From: UBA10518 sp022837185
GTDB lineage: Bacteria; Desulfobacterota; Desulfobulbia; Desulfobulbales; Desulfobulbaceae
Length of the DNA stretch: 64,000 nucleotides
Assembly (NCBI GenBank): GCA_034007705.1
Contig: JAVEQK010000007.1
Span: 54,236 to 118,235 of the forward strand
Direction: 5' to 3'
Below the pieces are notes generated by a model. The model saw only the letters and a program-made list of their open reading frames with translations. It did no database searches and was not told the DNA's origin. Within the stretch, counting starts at the first letter, position 1. Each line of letters begins with the position of its first letter. Position numbers and translations under genes: made by a program. This document shows, piece by piece, positions 16,192 to 24,766 of this stretch.

Positions 16192-17645
16192 TCAACGATG
16201 ACCATGCCGGCCGGCGCGGCGCCGAGTTCGATTCGTGCCTCCACCCGGCCGGCATTGGGATCGACGACGTCGATCGCTTTTTCCTCCTCGAGGCCCACGT
16301 AGATCCGGTTGCCGGATTCCACGGCGGCCATCTCCACCGGCCGGCCGGACAGCTTGATGGTCCGGGCGGCTATCTGCTGGCGCGGCTTGAGCACGGAAAT
16401 CGAGTTGCCCCGGTAATTGGCCACAAAGATCGAATTGCCCGTCAGCAGCAGCCGCCTGGGTTCAAAACCGACCAGGACCCGGCCGACGACCGCGTTGCGC
16501 TCCAGATCAAAATACATCACGGAATTGGACCCGGACTCGGCGACATAGAGCCAGCGGTCATCGACCGGCAGCAGCCCCTCCGGCCTGGCGCCGGTCCCGA
16601 TGGACCCGGCCCCGGCCAGGGTGTCGCCATCGAGCAGGACGACCGCATCCGACCTGCTCAGCGACACGGCCAGTTGTCTCCGTTTTGCCAGGTAGACGAT
16701 ATAGACCGGCTCATAGCCGATGTTGCGCTGCTGCACGACTTTGCCCGTATTCAACTCCATTTTCAGGACATCGCCGCGCTCCCGGTCGACAATATAGCTC
16801 CATTGCCCATCCGGGCTGACGGCCATGGAGGTCACCGCGCGGTTCATGGGCAGGGGGTACTGTTCGACAACCTGGTTGGCGGCGGGAGAAATGATCATGA
16901 CATCCGCGCCGCGCTCCGTCAAGCCGTAGAGAAGGCTGCCGGTAATGGTGCCGCCGGGCTCGGCATAGAGATAGCGAATGGGCCTGCCGCTGCCGAAGGA
17001 ATCATCGACCTGGTTCCTGTCGGTGCGTATCCGGAAGACGGTGCTGATCCCCGGACAGGCGACAAAGGCGGTGTCGACCTGCATCTGCTTGAGCTTGGGG
17101 GCCAGGGTCATGGCCGGCTCGGCACCGCCGGAATCCGTCAGGGAATCATCAACGTTCCAGGTGATGAACAGGGATTCCGAACCGGACTGGTTGATGGCCA
17201 GGGGCCGGTGCAGGGTCATCTCGACCCACTGTGCCGTCAGCGGCAGCTCCATCTCGCTGCCGTCTTCCACGGCCAGGACCGCCCGGTCAAAATGGATCCG
17301 GATTTTGCCGTACTGGCCGGGCGTCAGGTCGGCCCGGCTGAGAAATATCTGACCCCGGCCAATTTCCGCGGCACTGACAACGCGCTCAGAACCCGGCAGA
17401 GGCTTCCAGGCCCCAGCCTCTCCGAGGGCCTCGATGAGGGTGATATGCAGACGCAGGTCGGGCACGTCGCTCTCCTCCAGGTTCATAAACAGGGAAAGCA
17501 GACCGCCCGCCGGGGGGCTGAAGTCGGGCCCGGAGCCGTACATGGCGTTGCCGGCGCAGCCCGCGCAAAAAATCAGCGCCCCCGCCAGTGCGGCCAGAAA
17601 CGCCACCCCGCCGCCCCTCTTTCTCCTGCTTTCCGATTTGCGCAT
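16188..17645 (-). CDS. Lipoprotein with DUF4382-like domain and YncE-type beta-propeller
   Basis: A 485-residue predicted lipoprotein: the N-terminus has a twin-basic stretch, a hydrophobic core and a cysteine at the end of LIFCAGC. Residues about 45-190 resemble DUF4382 (LTPGQYGKIRIHFDRAVLAVEDGSEMELPL). Residues about 200-485 contain repeated YVTN/YncE-style blades (SMAVSPDGQWSYIVDRERGDVLKMELNTGKV; DDRWLYVAESGSNSVMYFDLERNAVVGRV; GNRIYVGLEEEKAIDVVDPNAGRVEARI). It carries no heme motif. Its stop overlaps the start of the 7-8-heme cytochrome, and it starts 18 bases after an OmcS-like gene. A structural or docking role at the cell surface is inference. Confidence 0.78.
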   Translation of the reverse strand: MRKSESRRKRGGGVAFLAALAGALIFCAGCAGNAMYGSGPDFSPPAGGLLSLFMNLEESDVPDLRLHITLIEALGEAGAWKPLPGSERVVSAAEIGRGQIFLSRADLTPGQYGKIRIHFDRAVLAVEDGSEMELPLTAQWVEMTLHRPLAINQSGSESLFITWNVDDSLTDSGGAEPAMTLAPKLKQMQVDTAFVACPGISTVFRIRTDRNQVDDSFGSGRPIRYLYAEPGGTITGSLLYGLTERGADVMIISPAANQVVEQYPLPMNRAVTSMAVSPDGQWSYIVDRERGDVLKMELNTGKVVQQRNIGYEPVYIVYLAKRRQLAVSLSRSDAVVLLDGDTLAGAGSIGTGARPEGLLPVDDRWLYVAESGSNSVMYFDLERNAVVGRVLVGFEPRRLLLTGNSIFVANYRGNSISVLKPRQQIAARTIKLSGRPVEMAAVESGNRIYVGLEEEKAIDVVDPNAGRVEARIELGAAPAGMVIVE

Positions 17646-17663
17646 CGTCTCCTCCGCTGCCGT

Positions 17664-18827
17664 TCAATCCTTGGTGGAATGGCAGATCGAACAGCCGTCA
17701 AACCCGGCGGCAGGCCATCCCCGGTAATTCCAGCGCAGGGCCGAGGCGTACGGCGTGCCGTGTGCCCTGTGACAGGTCAGACACATGATGATGGCGTCAT
17801 CATCCGTCACGAAAATGGCCGACTGGACCGTCGTGTTCCTGTTGTGCTCCCCGCTGACGGCCAGGGGGGCGATTACGCTGTATTCCGGCTCGCCGCCGAT
17901 ATGATTCGGATAATTGTAGTTGATATATTCCGAGGAAAGATACACGCCGCGATTTGCCTTGGTCATGTCGTAGTCGACGGGATGGCGCACCCATACGCCG
18001 GTGCCGGGATTGATCCCGGTCCCGCCGCCGGGGACCTGGCCGGCCGTCGGCGCCAGAGAATTTGGTCCGTCATGAAAATTCTCGTGGCAGCGGGCACAGT
18101 GGGCGCTGATGGTCCCGCCGTCGTTGTCTTCCGGGTTATCAGCCGGGTCGCTTTCGTCCGACCGGTCCTTGCCCCAGTACTTGTTGTGGCTGGAACTGGT
18201 CGGCCGGTATTCGTAATCGAGGGCCCCGAAGCCCTGGACGCCGAGCAGGAAGCGGTAGCTGCCCGCCGGGGTCAAACCGTTTTTCCAGGCACTTTTGTCG
18301 TTGTAATGATGGGTGTGGCGCATGGCCCGGATGGGAACCTCCTCCCCCAGATTGCCGTGACAGCCGTAGGTTCCGGCGCAGCGGATCTGTGATACTCCCT
18401 CCAGGGGATTGTCCGGACCGGCACCCGGCGGCGAATTGCTGCCGAGCAGGGCGATGCCCTCGACATTGTGGCCGGCATGGTCCATGCCCTGGGCGACCCA
18501 GTAGAAATTGCCGCCGGCCAGGGTGTTGCCGGTGGTGCCGGCGCTCCCTTCAGGATACATCGGCTCGCCGGCGCCGGCTTCAAAAACATAGGGCGTGGCT
18601 CCCGGCTGGCCCGTATTGGTACCCGTATGGCAGGCAACGCAGTCCATCCGCAGCAGGACCTCGTACGGGCCGAGCCCCATGGGCTGATTGGCCTGGGAGT
18701 TGTGCATGGTGTGGCAGTTGTCGCAGCGGGATTCCATCTGCGCCTGGCTCCGGGCTGGCAGGAGCACGGCGGCCGGGAGAAGCACGACGGCGGACCCGAA
18801 GAAAAGCGCAAACCGCAAACTGCTCAT
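17664..18827 (-). CDS. OmcS/OmcE-like hexaheme nanowire-type cytochrome (paralogue 2)
   Basis: A 387-residue secreted cytochrome: signal peptide (about 1-28, ending ARSQA), then six heme sites in the order typical of Geobacter OmcS. These are CDNCHTMHNSQ near the N-terminus, CVACHTG, CAGTYGCHG (a CX4CH in the third position), CARCHENFHDGPN, CLTCHRAHG and the C-terminal CSICHSTKD. OmcS shows the same TMHNS after heme 1, CANCHxxxHN for heme 4, CLSCHRAH for heme 5 and a terminal CxxCHAKD; such proteins polymerise into conductive filaments. It lies 8 bases downstream of an NHL propeller gene and is a clear paralogue of the protein at 31887-33065. Filament formation is inferred, not shown. Confidence 0.85.
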   Translation of the reverse strand: MSSLRFALFFGSAVVLLPAAVLLPARSQAQMESRCDNCHTMHNSQANQPMGLGPYEVLLRMDCVACHTGTNTGQPGATPYVFEAGAGEPMYPEGSAGTTGNTLAGGNFYWVAQGMDHAGHNVEGIALLGSNSPPGAGPDNPLEGVSQIRCAGTYGCHGNLGEEVPIRAMRHTHHYNDKSAWKNGLTPAGSYRFLLGVQGFGALDYEYRPTSSSHNKYWGKDRSDESDPADNPEDNDGGTISAHCARCHENFHDGPNSLAPTAGQVPGGGTGINPGTGVWVRHPVDYDMTKANRGVYLSSEYINYNYPNHIGGEPEYSVIAPLAVSGEHNRNTTVQSAIFVTDDDAIIMCLTCHRAHGTPYASALRWNYRGWPAAGFDGCSICHSTKD

Positions 18828-18835
18828 GGTTCCTC

Positions 18836-19855
18836 CTACCTGCTAAAGACCTCTACCCTGGCATTTCCCTCATCGGTGACACAGAGACGGCCCCACGGAT
18901 CAAACCGAATCTCGGTGGGATAGTACATCTCTCCCCGGGCAAAACCGTAGCGGAGAAAACTGTATTTGTACGTTCCGGTTTTGTCGTAGACGGCGATATT
19001 GCGCTTCTGCCGGTCGAGGATATAGATGTATCCGGCCGGTCCCACGGCGAGCGAGTATGGGTAGGTCACCGGATCGCCGAGATCCATCCTCTCCACCACC
19101 GCGCCGTCCAGGGCGAAAACGACGATTCTCCCGCCCGGGTTGTCCAGGGCCCAGAGTCTGCCCTCATGAATCCTGAAATCGATGAAGCCCTCTGAGCAGT
19201 CACTGCACGCGTACCGTTTCCCGGGAGTCAGGTCCAAATCGAAGGCAACGACGTCACCGGTCATCTTGTCCAGCACGTAGAGCAGGCCGTCATGGTATTC
19301 AAGCCGATCCGGGTACAGCAGAGCGCCCTCGAACCGCAGGGTCATCGGCTGCACGGACTTTTCCTTGAGATTGACGCTGGTCAGGCTGTTGCGTCCTTTT
19401 TCGACGATCCAGATCAGGCCGTCTTGGGAGCGGACCATGTCAAAGGGCGTATCCAGGGACCGGCCGGCGTTGAAAATGGTGAGCAGCTCGCCGTCGCGGC
19501 TGAAGGACAGAATCCGGTTGCGGCCGCTGTCCACGACATAATACTGCTCCCTTTCCTCATCGATGTAGAGGGAGGTCGGCATGATCATGGAATCCTTGAG
19601 CAGGTTCTGCTTCAGGACCATGGTCCATTTCCAGGGACTGTCGTCGGCGCTGGCCGGGGTCGGACCGCATATCCCCAGCAGCAGCAGAGCGGCGAGAATG
19701 ACCATCGGGACCGCGCCATGCGCCCTGCCCCCTCCCTTTCCGGAACAGGGCCGCGGGAATGCGGGCAACACCCCCGTCCTTTTCCGTATTGCGCGGCCCG
19801 GGGGGCGCCGTGGGCGGACAACATTGTTCAACCGGGCGGTTCTCTGTTTCAACAT
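18836..19855 (-). CDS. Exported NHL-type six-bladed beta-propeller protein
   Basis: A secreted protein made of repeated NHL-like blades: MPTSLYIDEEREQYYVVDSGRNRILSF, TPFDMVRSQDGLIWIVEKGRNSLTSV, YPYSLAVGPAGYIYILDRQKRNIAVYD and YPTEIRFDPWGRLCVTDEGNARVEVF. A hydrophobic signal (MVILAALLLLGICGPTPASA) precedes the propeller. The start is uncertain: the signal Met at 19705 lacks a basic n-region. The ATG at 19855 gives 339 residues with many Arg/Lys before the core, and the frame stays open to 19939. It has no heme motif. It is 8 bases upstream of an OmcS-like gene, and NHL-repeat genes also accompany omcS in Geobacter. It may assist filament export or anchoring (inference). Confidence 0.8.
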   Translation of the reverse strand: MLKQRTARLNNVVRPRRPPGRAIRKRTGVLPAFPRPCSGKGGGRAHGAVPMVILAALLLLGICGPTPASADDSPWKWTMVLKQNLLKDSMIMPTSLYIDEEREQYYVVDSGRNRILSFSRDGELLTIFNAGRSLDTPFDMVRSQDGLIWIVEKGRNSLTSVNLKEKSVQPMTLRFEGALLYPDRLEYHDGLLYVLDKMTGDVVAFDLDLTPGKRYACSDCSEGFIDFRIHEGRLWALDNPGGRIVVFALDGAVVERMDLGDPVTYPYSLAVGPAGYIYILDRQKRNIAVYDKTGTYKYSFLRYGFARGEMYYPTEIRFDPWGRLCVTDEGNARVEVFSR

Positions 19856-19911
19856 GGCATCATCCCAAGCATACTTTTCAGTCCTCTGCAATCCGACGGT
19901 CTCCGCCTGAA

Positions 19912-21075
19912 TCAATAATTTTTGTGGCACAGGATGCACAACCCCTTACCCCGGTCATCAAGCAGGTGGAAGGCAAATTCCGTGCCCATGGGGTTGTGGC
20001 ACGTGACACAGGTCATGGCCTGCCCTGTCCGTTCGTCGATCACGTCCTCGCCGATGGGATGGCTGAAGGCCCCCTGGCTTTCATGGCAGCGGGCGCAGAC
20101 CTCTATGCCGTCGCCCTTCAGCATCGACAGGGTGTTGCTGGCATGCGGTTCGTGGCAGTCGCCGCAGTTCTGCATGGCCGGATGCTTGTACGTGCTGAGC
20201 CGGTATCCCTCGATCACGTCCATGTGGCAGGAAACGCAGAGCTGCTGCAGCGGCCCCCGCAGCAGGCGTTCGTCGTCACCGGCATGGGGCGAATGGCAGT
20301 TCAGGCAGCTGTTTCCGTCCTGCCTGGTCAGGTGGCTGTGGATGCGCATCATCTCTTCGGAAACCCCCTGGTGGCAGTCGAGGCACACCGCCGCCTGCAT
20401 TTTTTTCAGGCCGTGGCAGGTGGCGCAATCCTTTTCAAACGGCGGGTGCAGCACATTGCGCACCAGTCCCGGCCGATCGCTGCCGTGGGGGTTGTGACAG
20501 GTCAGGCACCCGGCCGGGTCGGCGGGAAAGTTTTGGTGCCCGGCCCGCAGGCTCTCCGGTTGATGGCACGACAGGCACAGTTCGTCCGCCCGTGCTTTCA
20601 GCAACCCCTGCTGCTCGGAATTATGCGGCAGATGGCATTCGATGCAGGCGCCGTTGCTGAACGGGGCATGGGCATACTTGAACTCCAGGGGCAGTTTGTC
20701 ATGGCAGACAAGACAGTTGCGGGCCAGGTCCTCGTTGACCAGCGATGCCCCGGCGGCGGCGTGGGGATCGTGACAGACCGTGCATTGCCCGTCGGCGACC
20801 GGGCCATGCACATGACCACGGTTGAAGCGGTTCGGCAGTTGATCATGACAGGAATAGCACAGCCTGCCCTCCCGGACCATGAGCAGCCCATCGTGCCGGG
20901 CCACATGCGGGTTGTGACAGCGGGTGCACTGCTCTTCCCTGACCGGTTCGTGGACCACCCGGTTGGTAAACTGGTTCCGGTCATGACAGTCCAGGCAGAC
21001 GACGGCGGCCCGGACCGGGCCCGAAAACAGCAGCAGGGCCGCCGATGACAACAACAACGTTACCAGCGCTCGCAT
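19912..21075 (-). CDS. Periplasmic 16-heme c-type cytochrome (paired CXXCH family)
   Basis: A 387-residue cytochrome with a cleavable signal peptide (ALLLFSGPVRA, about 1-23) and 16 CXXCH motifs, from CLDCH near residue 27 to CILCH at the C-terminus. That is one heme per about 23 residues. Many occur as doubled units (CxxCH about 20 residues apart followed by HxPxxxxxCxxCHxPH), the paired-CXXCH pattern of DmsE/MtrA-like electron conduits. There is no lipobox and no other domain, so it is probably a soluble periplasmic wire or the core of a trans-outer-membrane conduit. Its ATG directly abuts the stop of the 26-heme lipoprotein gene, so the two are almost certainly co-translated. Confidence 0.92.
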   Translation of the reverse strand: MRALVTLLLSSAALLLFSGPVRAAVVCLDCHDRNQFTNRVVHEPVREEQCTRCHNPHVARHDGLLMVREGRLCYSCHDQLPNRFNRGHVHGPVADGQCTVCHDPHAAAGASLVNEDLARNCLVCHDKLPLEFKYAHAPFSNGACIECHLPHNSEQQGLLKARADELCLSCHQPESLRAGHQNFPADPAGCLTCHNPHGSDRPGLVRNVLHPPFEKDCATCHGLKKMQAAVCLDCHQGVSEEMMRIHSHLTRQDGNSCLNCHSPHAGDDERLLRGPLQQLCVSCHMDVIEGYRLSTYKHPAMQNCGDCHEPHASNTLSMLKGDGIEVCARCHESQGAFSHPIGEDVIDERTGQAMTCVTCHNPMGTEFAFHLLDDRGKGLCILCHKNY

Positions 21076-23145
21076 TTATGGCCTCCCCGGGTGACAGGGA
21101 CTGCAGGATCCCTGGAGAAACGGTTCATGTCCCACGGGAAAAAGCAGGCCTTTTTCCGGGCTTCCATGCGGGTCGTGGCAGGTTGTGCATGACCCGCCGC
21201 CGGCCTTGATTCCCTGGTGTGCCTTGAAGAACTCCTCTGTCTCGAACTGGTGGCATCGGGCGCACAGGTTCGATTTCGCCGTGTCCAGCATGCCGGCTTC
21301 GTTCGCGCCGTGCGCCCCGTGGCAGTGCAGGCAGTTTTCCATCGCCGGCTGGTGGGCGACGCCGTCGCGCCAGTACCGGGCCACATCCTTATGGCATTCA
21401 AGACAGAGCATGGGTTGCGCCCTTTTCAGCATGTTCTCCCTTGATGAGCCATGGGCGGAATGACAGTCGACGCATTCGCCCCGGACCGCGGGCCGGTGCG
21501 GCACCTTCATTCCGCCGATCTCCCGGCCTGTCCCGGGGTGGCATTCCAGGCACAGGTCACCCGGCCGCTTCTTCATCACCGGGGCGAAATCGGCCCCATG
21601 GACATCGTGGCACTGCTGACACTGTCCCTGGGCCACCGGCTTATGGGTGAAGGCAGTCCCTTCGCTCTGCAGTGTCGATTCGTGGCAGGTCAGGCAGAGT
21701 TCACCTTTGGTGCCGCTCAGGGTATAAGCCGGCCCCGCCGGTTCATGCATCCGGTGGCAGCCCCCGCAGTCGCCGAGGGCAAAGGGATTGTGCGTACTGA
21801 ACATGCCCCGCTGCTCGGCGGCATGGCGGTGGCAGGAAAAACAGAGGGAATCCATTTTCTGCCGCAGCAGGATACGGTTGTCAGCCGAGTGCGCCTCGTG
21901 GCAGGTGGCGCACTCCCGCCCGGGTTCGGGCGGATGGGAGCCGCCTGCACTGGCGAATTTCTTTGCGTCGTGACAGGTGAAACAGATTTTGTCCGGCGGG
22001 GTTGTCAACAGGTAATCGTGATCGGTGCCGTGCCCGCTGTGACAGGACAGGCAGTCTCCCTTCTGCACCGGAGTGTGCTGGAACACCGTCCCCTCTGTTC
22101 CGGGCTGCCCGCCGGGTTCCTCATCCCGGGAGGGCTCTTCACCAGCCGGTTTCCCCTGTTCGGACTCCGGCGATTCACCCGCCGGCGGGGCGGCGCCCTC
22201 CTCGTGGCAGCGCAGGCAGCCCTGTTCGGGGGGCAGCGCCAGCAGGGAAGGATAATCGCTGGCATGCACGGCATGGCACATGGTACATTTCTTTTCCGCG
22301 TACGGCCGGTGCGTCGTTTTCCTGTCTCCCGCCTGCAGCTCGTGACAGGTGAGGCACAATCCATCGGCTTCTCCCTTGAGCGCGCCCCCCTCAGGGCCGG
22401 AATGACATGTGTCGCAGTTTCCCTGCACGGTCGGGGCATGGACATTTTTTTTCAGCAGTCCGGGCCGCTCACCGGAATGGGGGGTATGGCAGCCGGTACA
22501 GCCGGTTGCCGCCGGGAAGGAAAAATGGGCCTTGCCGAATCGCTCGCCGTCGACCTGGTGGCATGACCCGCACAACGCATCGGGTTCACTGACAAGCAGA
22601 AAATCGTGGTCCGACTTGTGGGCGTCATGGCATGTCTGACACCCTTTTTCCAGGGCGGGATGGAGGACGCTTCCGGTTATCAGTTCCCGCCTGTGGCAGG
22701 TAAAGCAGGTCTGTGCCCTCGATTCCTTCAACAGCAGCTCGTACCTGCTGTTATGCGGGGCATGGCAGGAAGTGCATTCTCCCTTTGCCACAGGTTTGTG
22801 GACCGACTTCTGCCCGCTTCCGATTTTCTTGTCCTCGTGACACTGCAGGCACAGATCGGGCTGGGGCAGACGGTCAAAAACTCCGGCGATGATTCCATGG
22901 GGACGATGGCAGGCATCGCACCGGTTCTCCCTTATCGGGGCATGGACATAGCCGGTTTTCATTGTTTCCTCCCATTCAGGATGACAGTCAAGACATGTCT
23001 TGCCTGCCCCCTTCTGGATGCCTTCGGTCTCGGATTTCTGCGTGGATGAAGGCACTGACCCGCAGGCGCCGATCAACATCCCCGTTATCCAGCAGACCAG
23101 GAGCAGGCCGATGACGGCCGCGCAATTATTCTGTGTTCGCATCAT
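21076..23145 (-). CDS. 26-heme c-type cytochrome lipoprotein
   Basis: At 689 residues this is the most heme-rich protein in the window: I count 26 CXXCH motifs, from CLDCHPEW near residue 51 to CSPCHPGRP at the very C-terminus. The N-terminus is a lipoprotein signal with lipobox IGAC (cysteine about 28). Paired CXXCH units repeat throughout, with HxP ligand-type histidines (VHKPVAKGECTSCH, THRPYAEKKCTMCH, THKPVAQGQCQQCH). A proline/glutamate-rich heme-free linker at about 318-350 (AGESPESEQGKPAGEEPSRD) splits it into a 12-heme and a 14-heme half, suggesting a fusion or two lobes. It probably resides on the outer membrane. It overlaps the PPIase gene by 20 bases. Confidence 0.92.
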   Translation of the reverse strand: MMRTQNNCAAVIGLLLVCWITGMLIGACGSVPSSTQKSETEGIQKGAGKTCLDCHPEWEETMKTGYVHAPIRENRCDACHRPHGIIAGVFDRLPQPDLCLQCHEDKKIGSGQKSVHKPVAKGECTSCHAPHNSRYELLLKESRAQTCFTCHRRELITGSVLHPALEKGCQTCHDAHKSDHDFLLVSEPDALCGSCHQVDGERFGKAHFSFPAATGCTGCHTPHSGERPGLLKKNVHAPTVQGNCDTCHSGPEGGALKGEADGLCLTCHELQAGDRKTTHRPYAEKKCTMCHAVHASDYPSLLALPPEQGCLRCHEEGAAPPAGESPESEQGKPAGEEPSRDEEPGGQPGTEGTVFQHTPVQKGDCLSCHSGHGTDHDYLLTTPPDKICFTCHDAKKFASAGGSHPPEPGRECATCHEAHSADNRILLRQKMDSLCFSCHRHAAEQRGMFSTHNPFALGDCGGCHRMHEPAGPAYTLSGTKGELCLTCHESTLQSEGTAFTHKPVAQGQCQQCHDVHGADFAPVMKKRPGDLCLECHPGTGREIGGMKVPHRPAVRGECVDCHSAHGSSRENMLKRAQPMLCLECHKDVARYWRDGVAHQPAMENCLHCHGAHGANEAGMLDTAKSNLCARCHQFETEEFFKAHQGIKAGGGSCTTCHDPHGSPEKGLLFPVGHEPFLQGSCSPCHPGRP

Positions 23146-24766
23146 TTTCTTTTATTTCTTCCCGCAGTTTACGCCATGTTTTTTCCTGCACCTGAATATC
23201 TGCCGCCGCCCTGAGCTGCAGGAGGTACTTGTTGCGTATCTCCTCCAGCTTCCGGGAGCGCAATTCGGCAATAATTTTCGCGGCCGCCTTCTCCTGCGGG
23301 GCGGTCTCGGCTTTGGTCCGCTTCTGCAGCTGCACCAGGACAAACTTGTCCTTGACGGGGACAACCCGGCTCACGTCCCCCGGGGCCAACCCGTTGACCG
23401 CCTCAGCGATCTCGGACTCGAGCTGCTCGACAGCCATCTCCACCACGGGCTCAACTCCGGGCGGAGCGTTGAGCTGGGCCAGGACCATGAAATCATCGTC
23501 TCCGGCGACAATATCGGCCCAGAGGGCTTGCAATTCCTTCTCACTGCCTTCGATGATCCCCACGGTTACCGTTTCCGGGGCGGTAAACTCATCGAGATGA
23601 CGTTGGTAATATGCGGTGACGTCTTCCGGCCCGATCTGCACTTCCGGCTCAAAAATCTGCGCTTCCAGGGCCTTGATCAACCGGTGCCGGACATAGTATT
23701 CATATATTTTATCGTAGGGGGGCTGCCGCTCGTAGTGGCGCTCAAGGGCCTCATGGCTGGTGAGCGTCTGGCTGACAATACCGTTGAGCACATAATTTTT
23801 CAGGTCAAAATCATCGTCCTCGGCAAACCCCGAGGTTTTCCTGAACCGGACTTCCTTGCGCAGCATTGCGGCAAGATCGCCCTGGCTGATATTACCGATG
23901 CTGGTCGTCACTACGGGGCGGTCGCCGTATTGCGCGGCCAGATCAGCCAGGTCAACTTCCTCCACGGCCTCACGATCTATTTCCACCCGGTATTTTTCTT
24001 TCAGCTTCTCCAGCAGTTCAAGGGTATACTGACTCTGCCGCTGCTTCCATAACCGGTGGCGGATTTCCTCCTTGTACATATCCGCTTCCTTCCCATCGTC
24101 TTCTCTCCGTTCAAGCAGGTGAAGAAGGACAAAATTTCCTTTCCAGGGAACCGGCTCGGAATACTCTCCGACACCCATGGGGCCGATAATTTTCAGCCAT
24201 TCGGCATGGGTGGAATTGGGACGCTGCCGGACAACATTCTGTGCCGTTGTCCCCCCGTCTTCCGGCGGTATCTCCTTGAGCTGCTCCGCCGTGATCTGCC
24301 CGGCCTGCAGTTTCCGGTACGCGGCCGCGGCTTTTCCCTCCTCCGGAAAATGGAGAATGGCGAGGACCCAGACAGGAAGATAATTCTCGGCATAATACCG
24401 CATGATGTCCTCATCGGTGATGCCGATTCTTTGATCGACCTCTTCGTTTTTCAACAGCATCAGGGACCGCGCCTTGTGAAACGTGGACACCTTCTTCCGG
24501 AACGCCTGGTCATCGTAGAGACCCATTTTTTCCGCTTCCTGAAAGAGAAGTATCCAGTCGATGTACGGCTGGGGGGTTTCCGGCGGCTCCATGTCCGCGT
24601 CCCGGATATTTTCCCACCAGGTCAGAAAATCAGCCGTCGTGAACCGTTCGCCGTCAACGGTCAGGAGGGCGGCGTCGTTCGTTCCGGACCAGCCGGTGGT
24701 GGAAAGAGAAATAAAGGTCAGCGCCAGAAACGCCGCCCGCACAATGAAACCGTTTATTCGCCGCAT
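23126..24766 (-). CDS. SurA/PpiC-like periplasmic peptidyl-prolyl isomerase (chaperone)
   Basis: An exported, 546-residue parvulin-type protein. The signal peptide is MRRINGFIVRAAFLALTFISLS. A SurA_N-like helical part follows (about 30-140: LLTVDGERFTTADFLTWWENI). There are two parvulin-like modules, ending MGVGEYSEPVPWKGNFVLLHLLERRE (about 210-235) and GLAPGDVSRVVPVKDKFVLVQLQKR (about 480-505). Each has the family's GExSxPVxxxxxFxLxxLxxR ending, with a second helical segment between them. The frame remains open to 24790; the Met at 24766 gives the better signal peptide. It overlaps genes on both sides within the cytochrome operon. It probably folds or escorts the exported cytochromes or the barrel protein. 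Confidence 0.82.
   Translation of the reverse strand: MRRINGFIVRAAFLALTFISLSTTGWSGTNDAALLTVDGERFTTADFLTWWENIRDADMEPPETPQPYIDWILLFQEAEKMGLYDDQAFRKKVSTFHKARSLMLLKNEEVDQRIGITDEDIMRYYAENYLPVWVLAILHFPEEGKAAAAYRKLQAGQITAEQLKEIPPEDGGTTAQNVVRQRPNSTHAEWLKIIGPMGVGEYSEPVPWKGNFVLLHLLERREDDGKEADMYKEEIRHRLWKQRQSQYTLELLEKLKEKYRVEIDREAVEEVDLADLAAQYGDRPVVTTSIGNISQGDLAAMLRKEVRFRKTSGFAEDDDFDLKNYVLNGIVSQTLTSHEALERHYERQPPYDKIYEYYVRHRLIKALEAQIFEPEVQIGPEDVTAYYQRHLDEFTAPETVTVGIIEGSEKELQALWADIVAGDDDFMVLAQLNAPPGVEPVVEMAVEQLESEIAEAVNGLAPGDVSRVVPVKDKFVLVQLQKRTKAETAPQEKAAAKIIAELRSRKLEEIRNKYLLQLRAAADIQVQEKTWRKLREEIKENDANTE

Noticed and set aside
16674..18392. A 572-codon plus-strand open frame across the propeller and hexaheme genes
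   Set aside because: It is a shadow of two genes with clear domains and crosses their boundary; its product is low-complexity and unlike any family.
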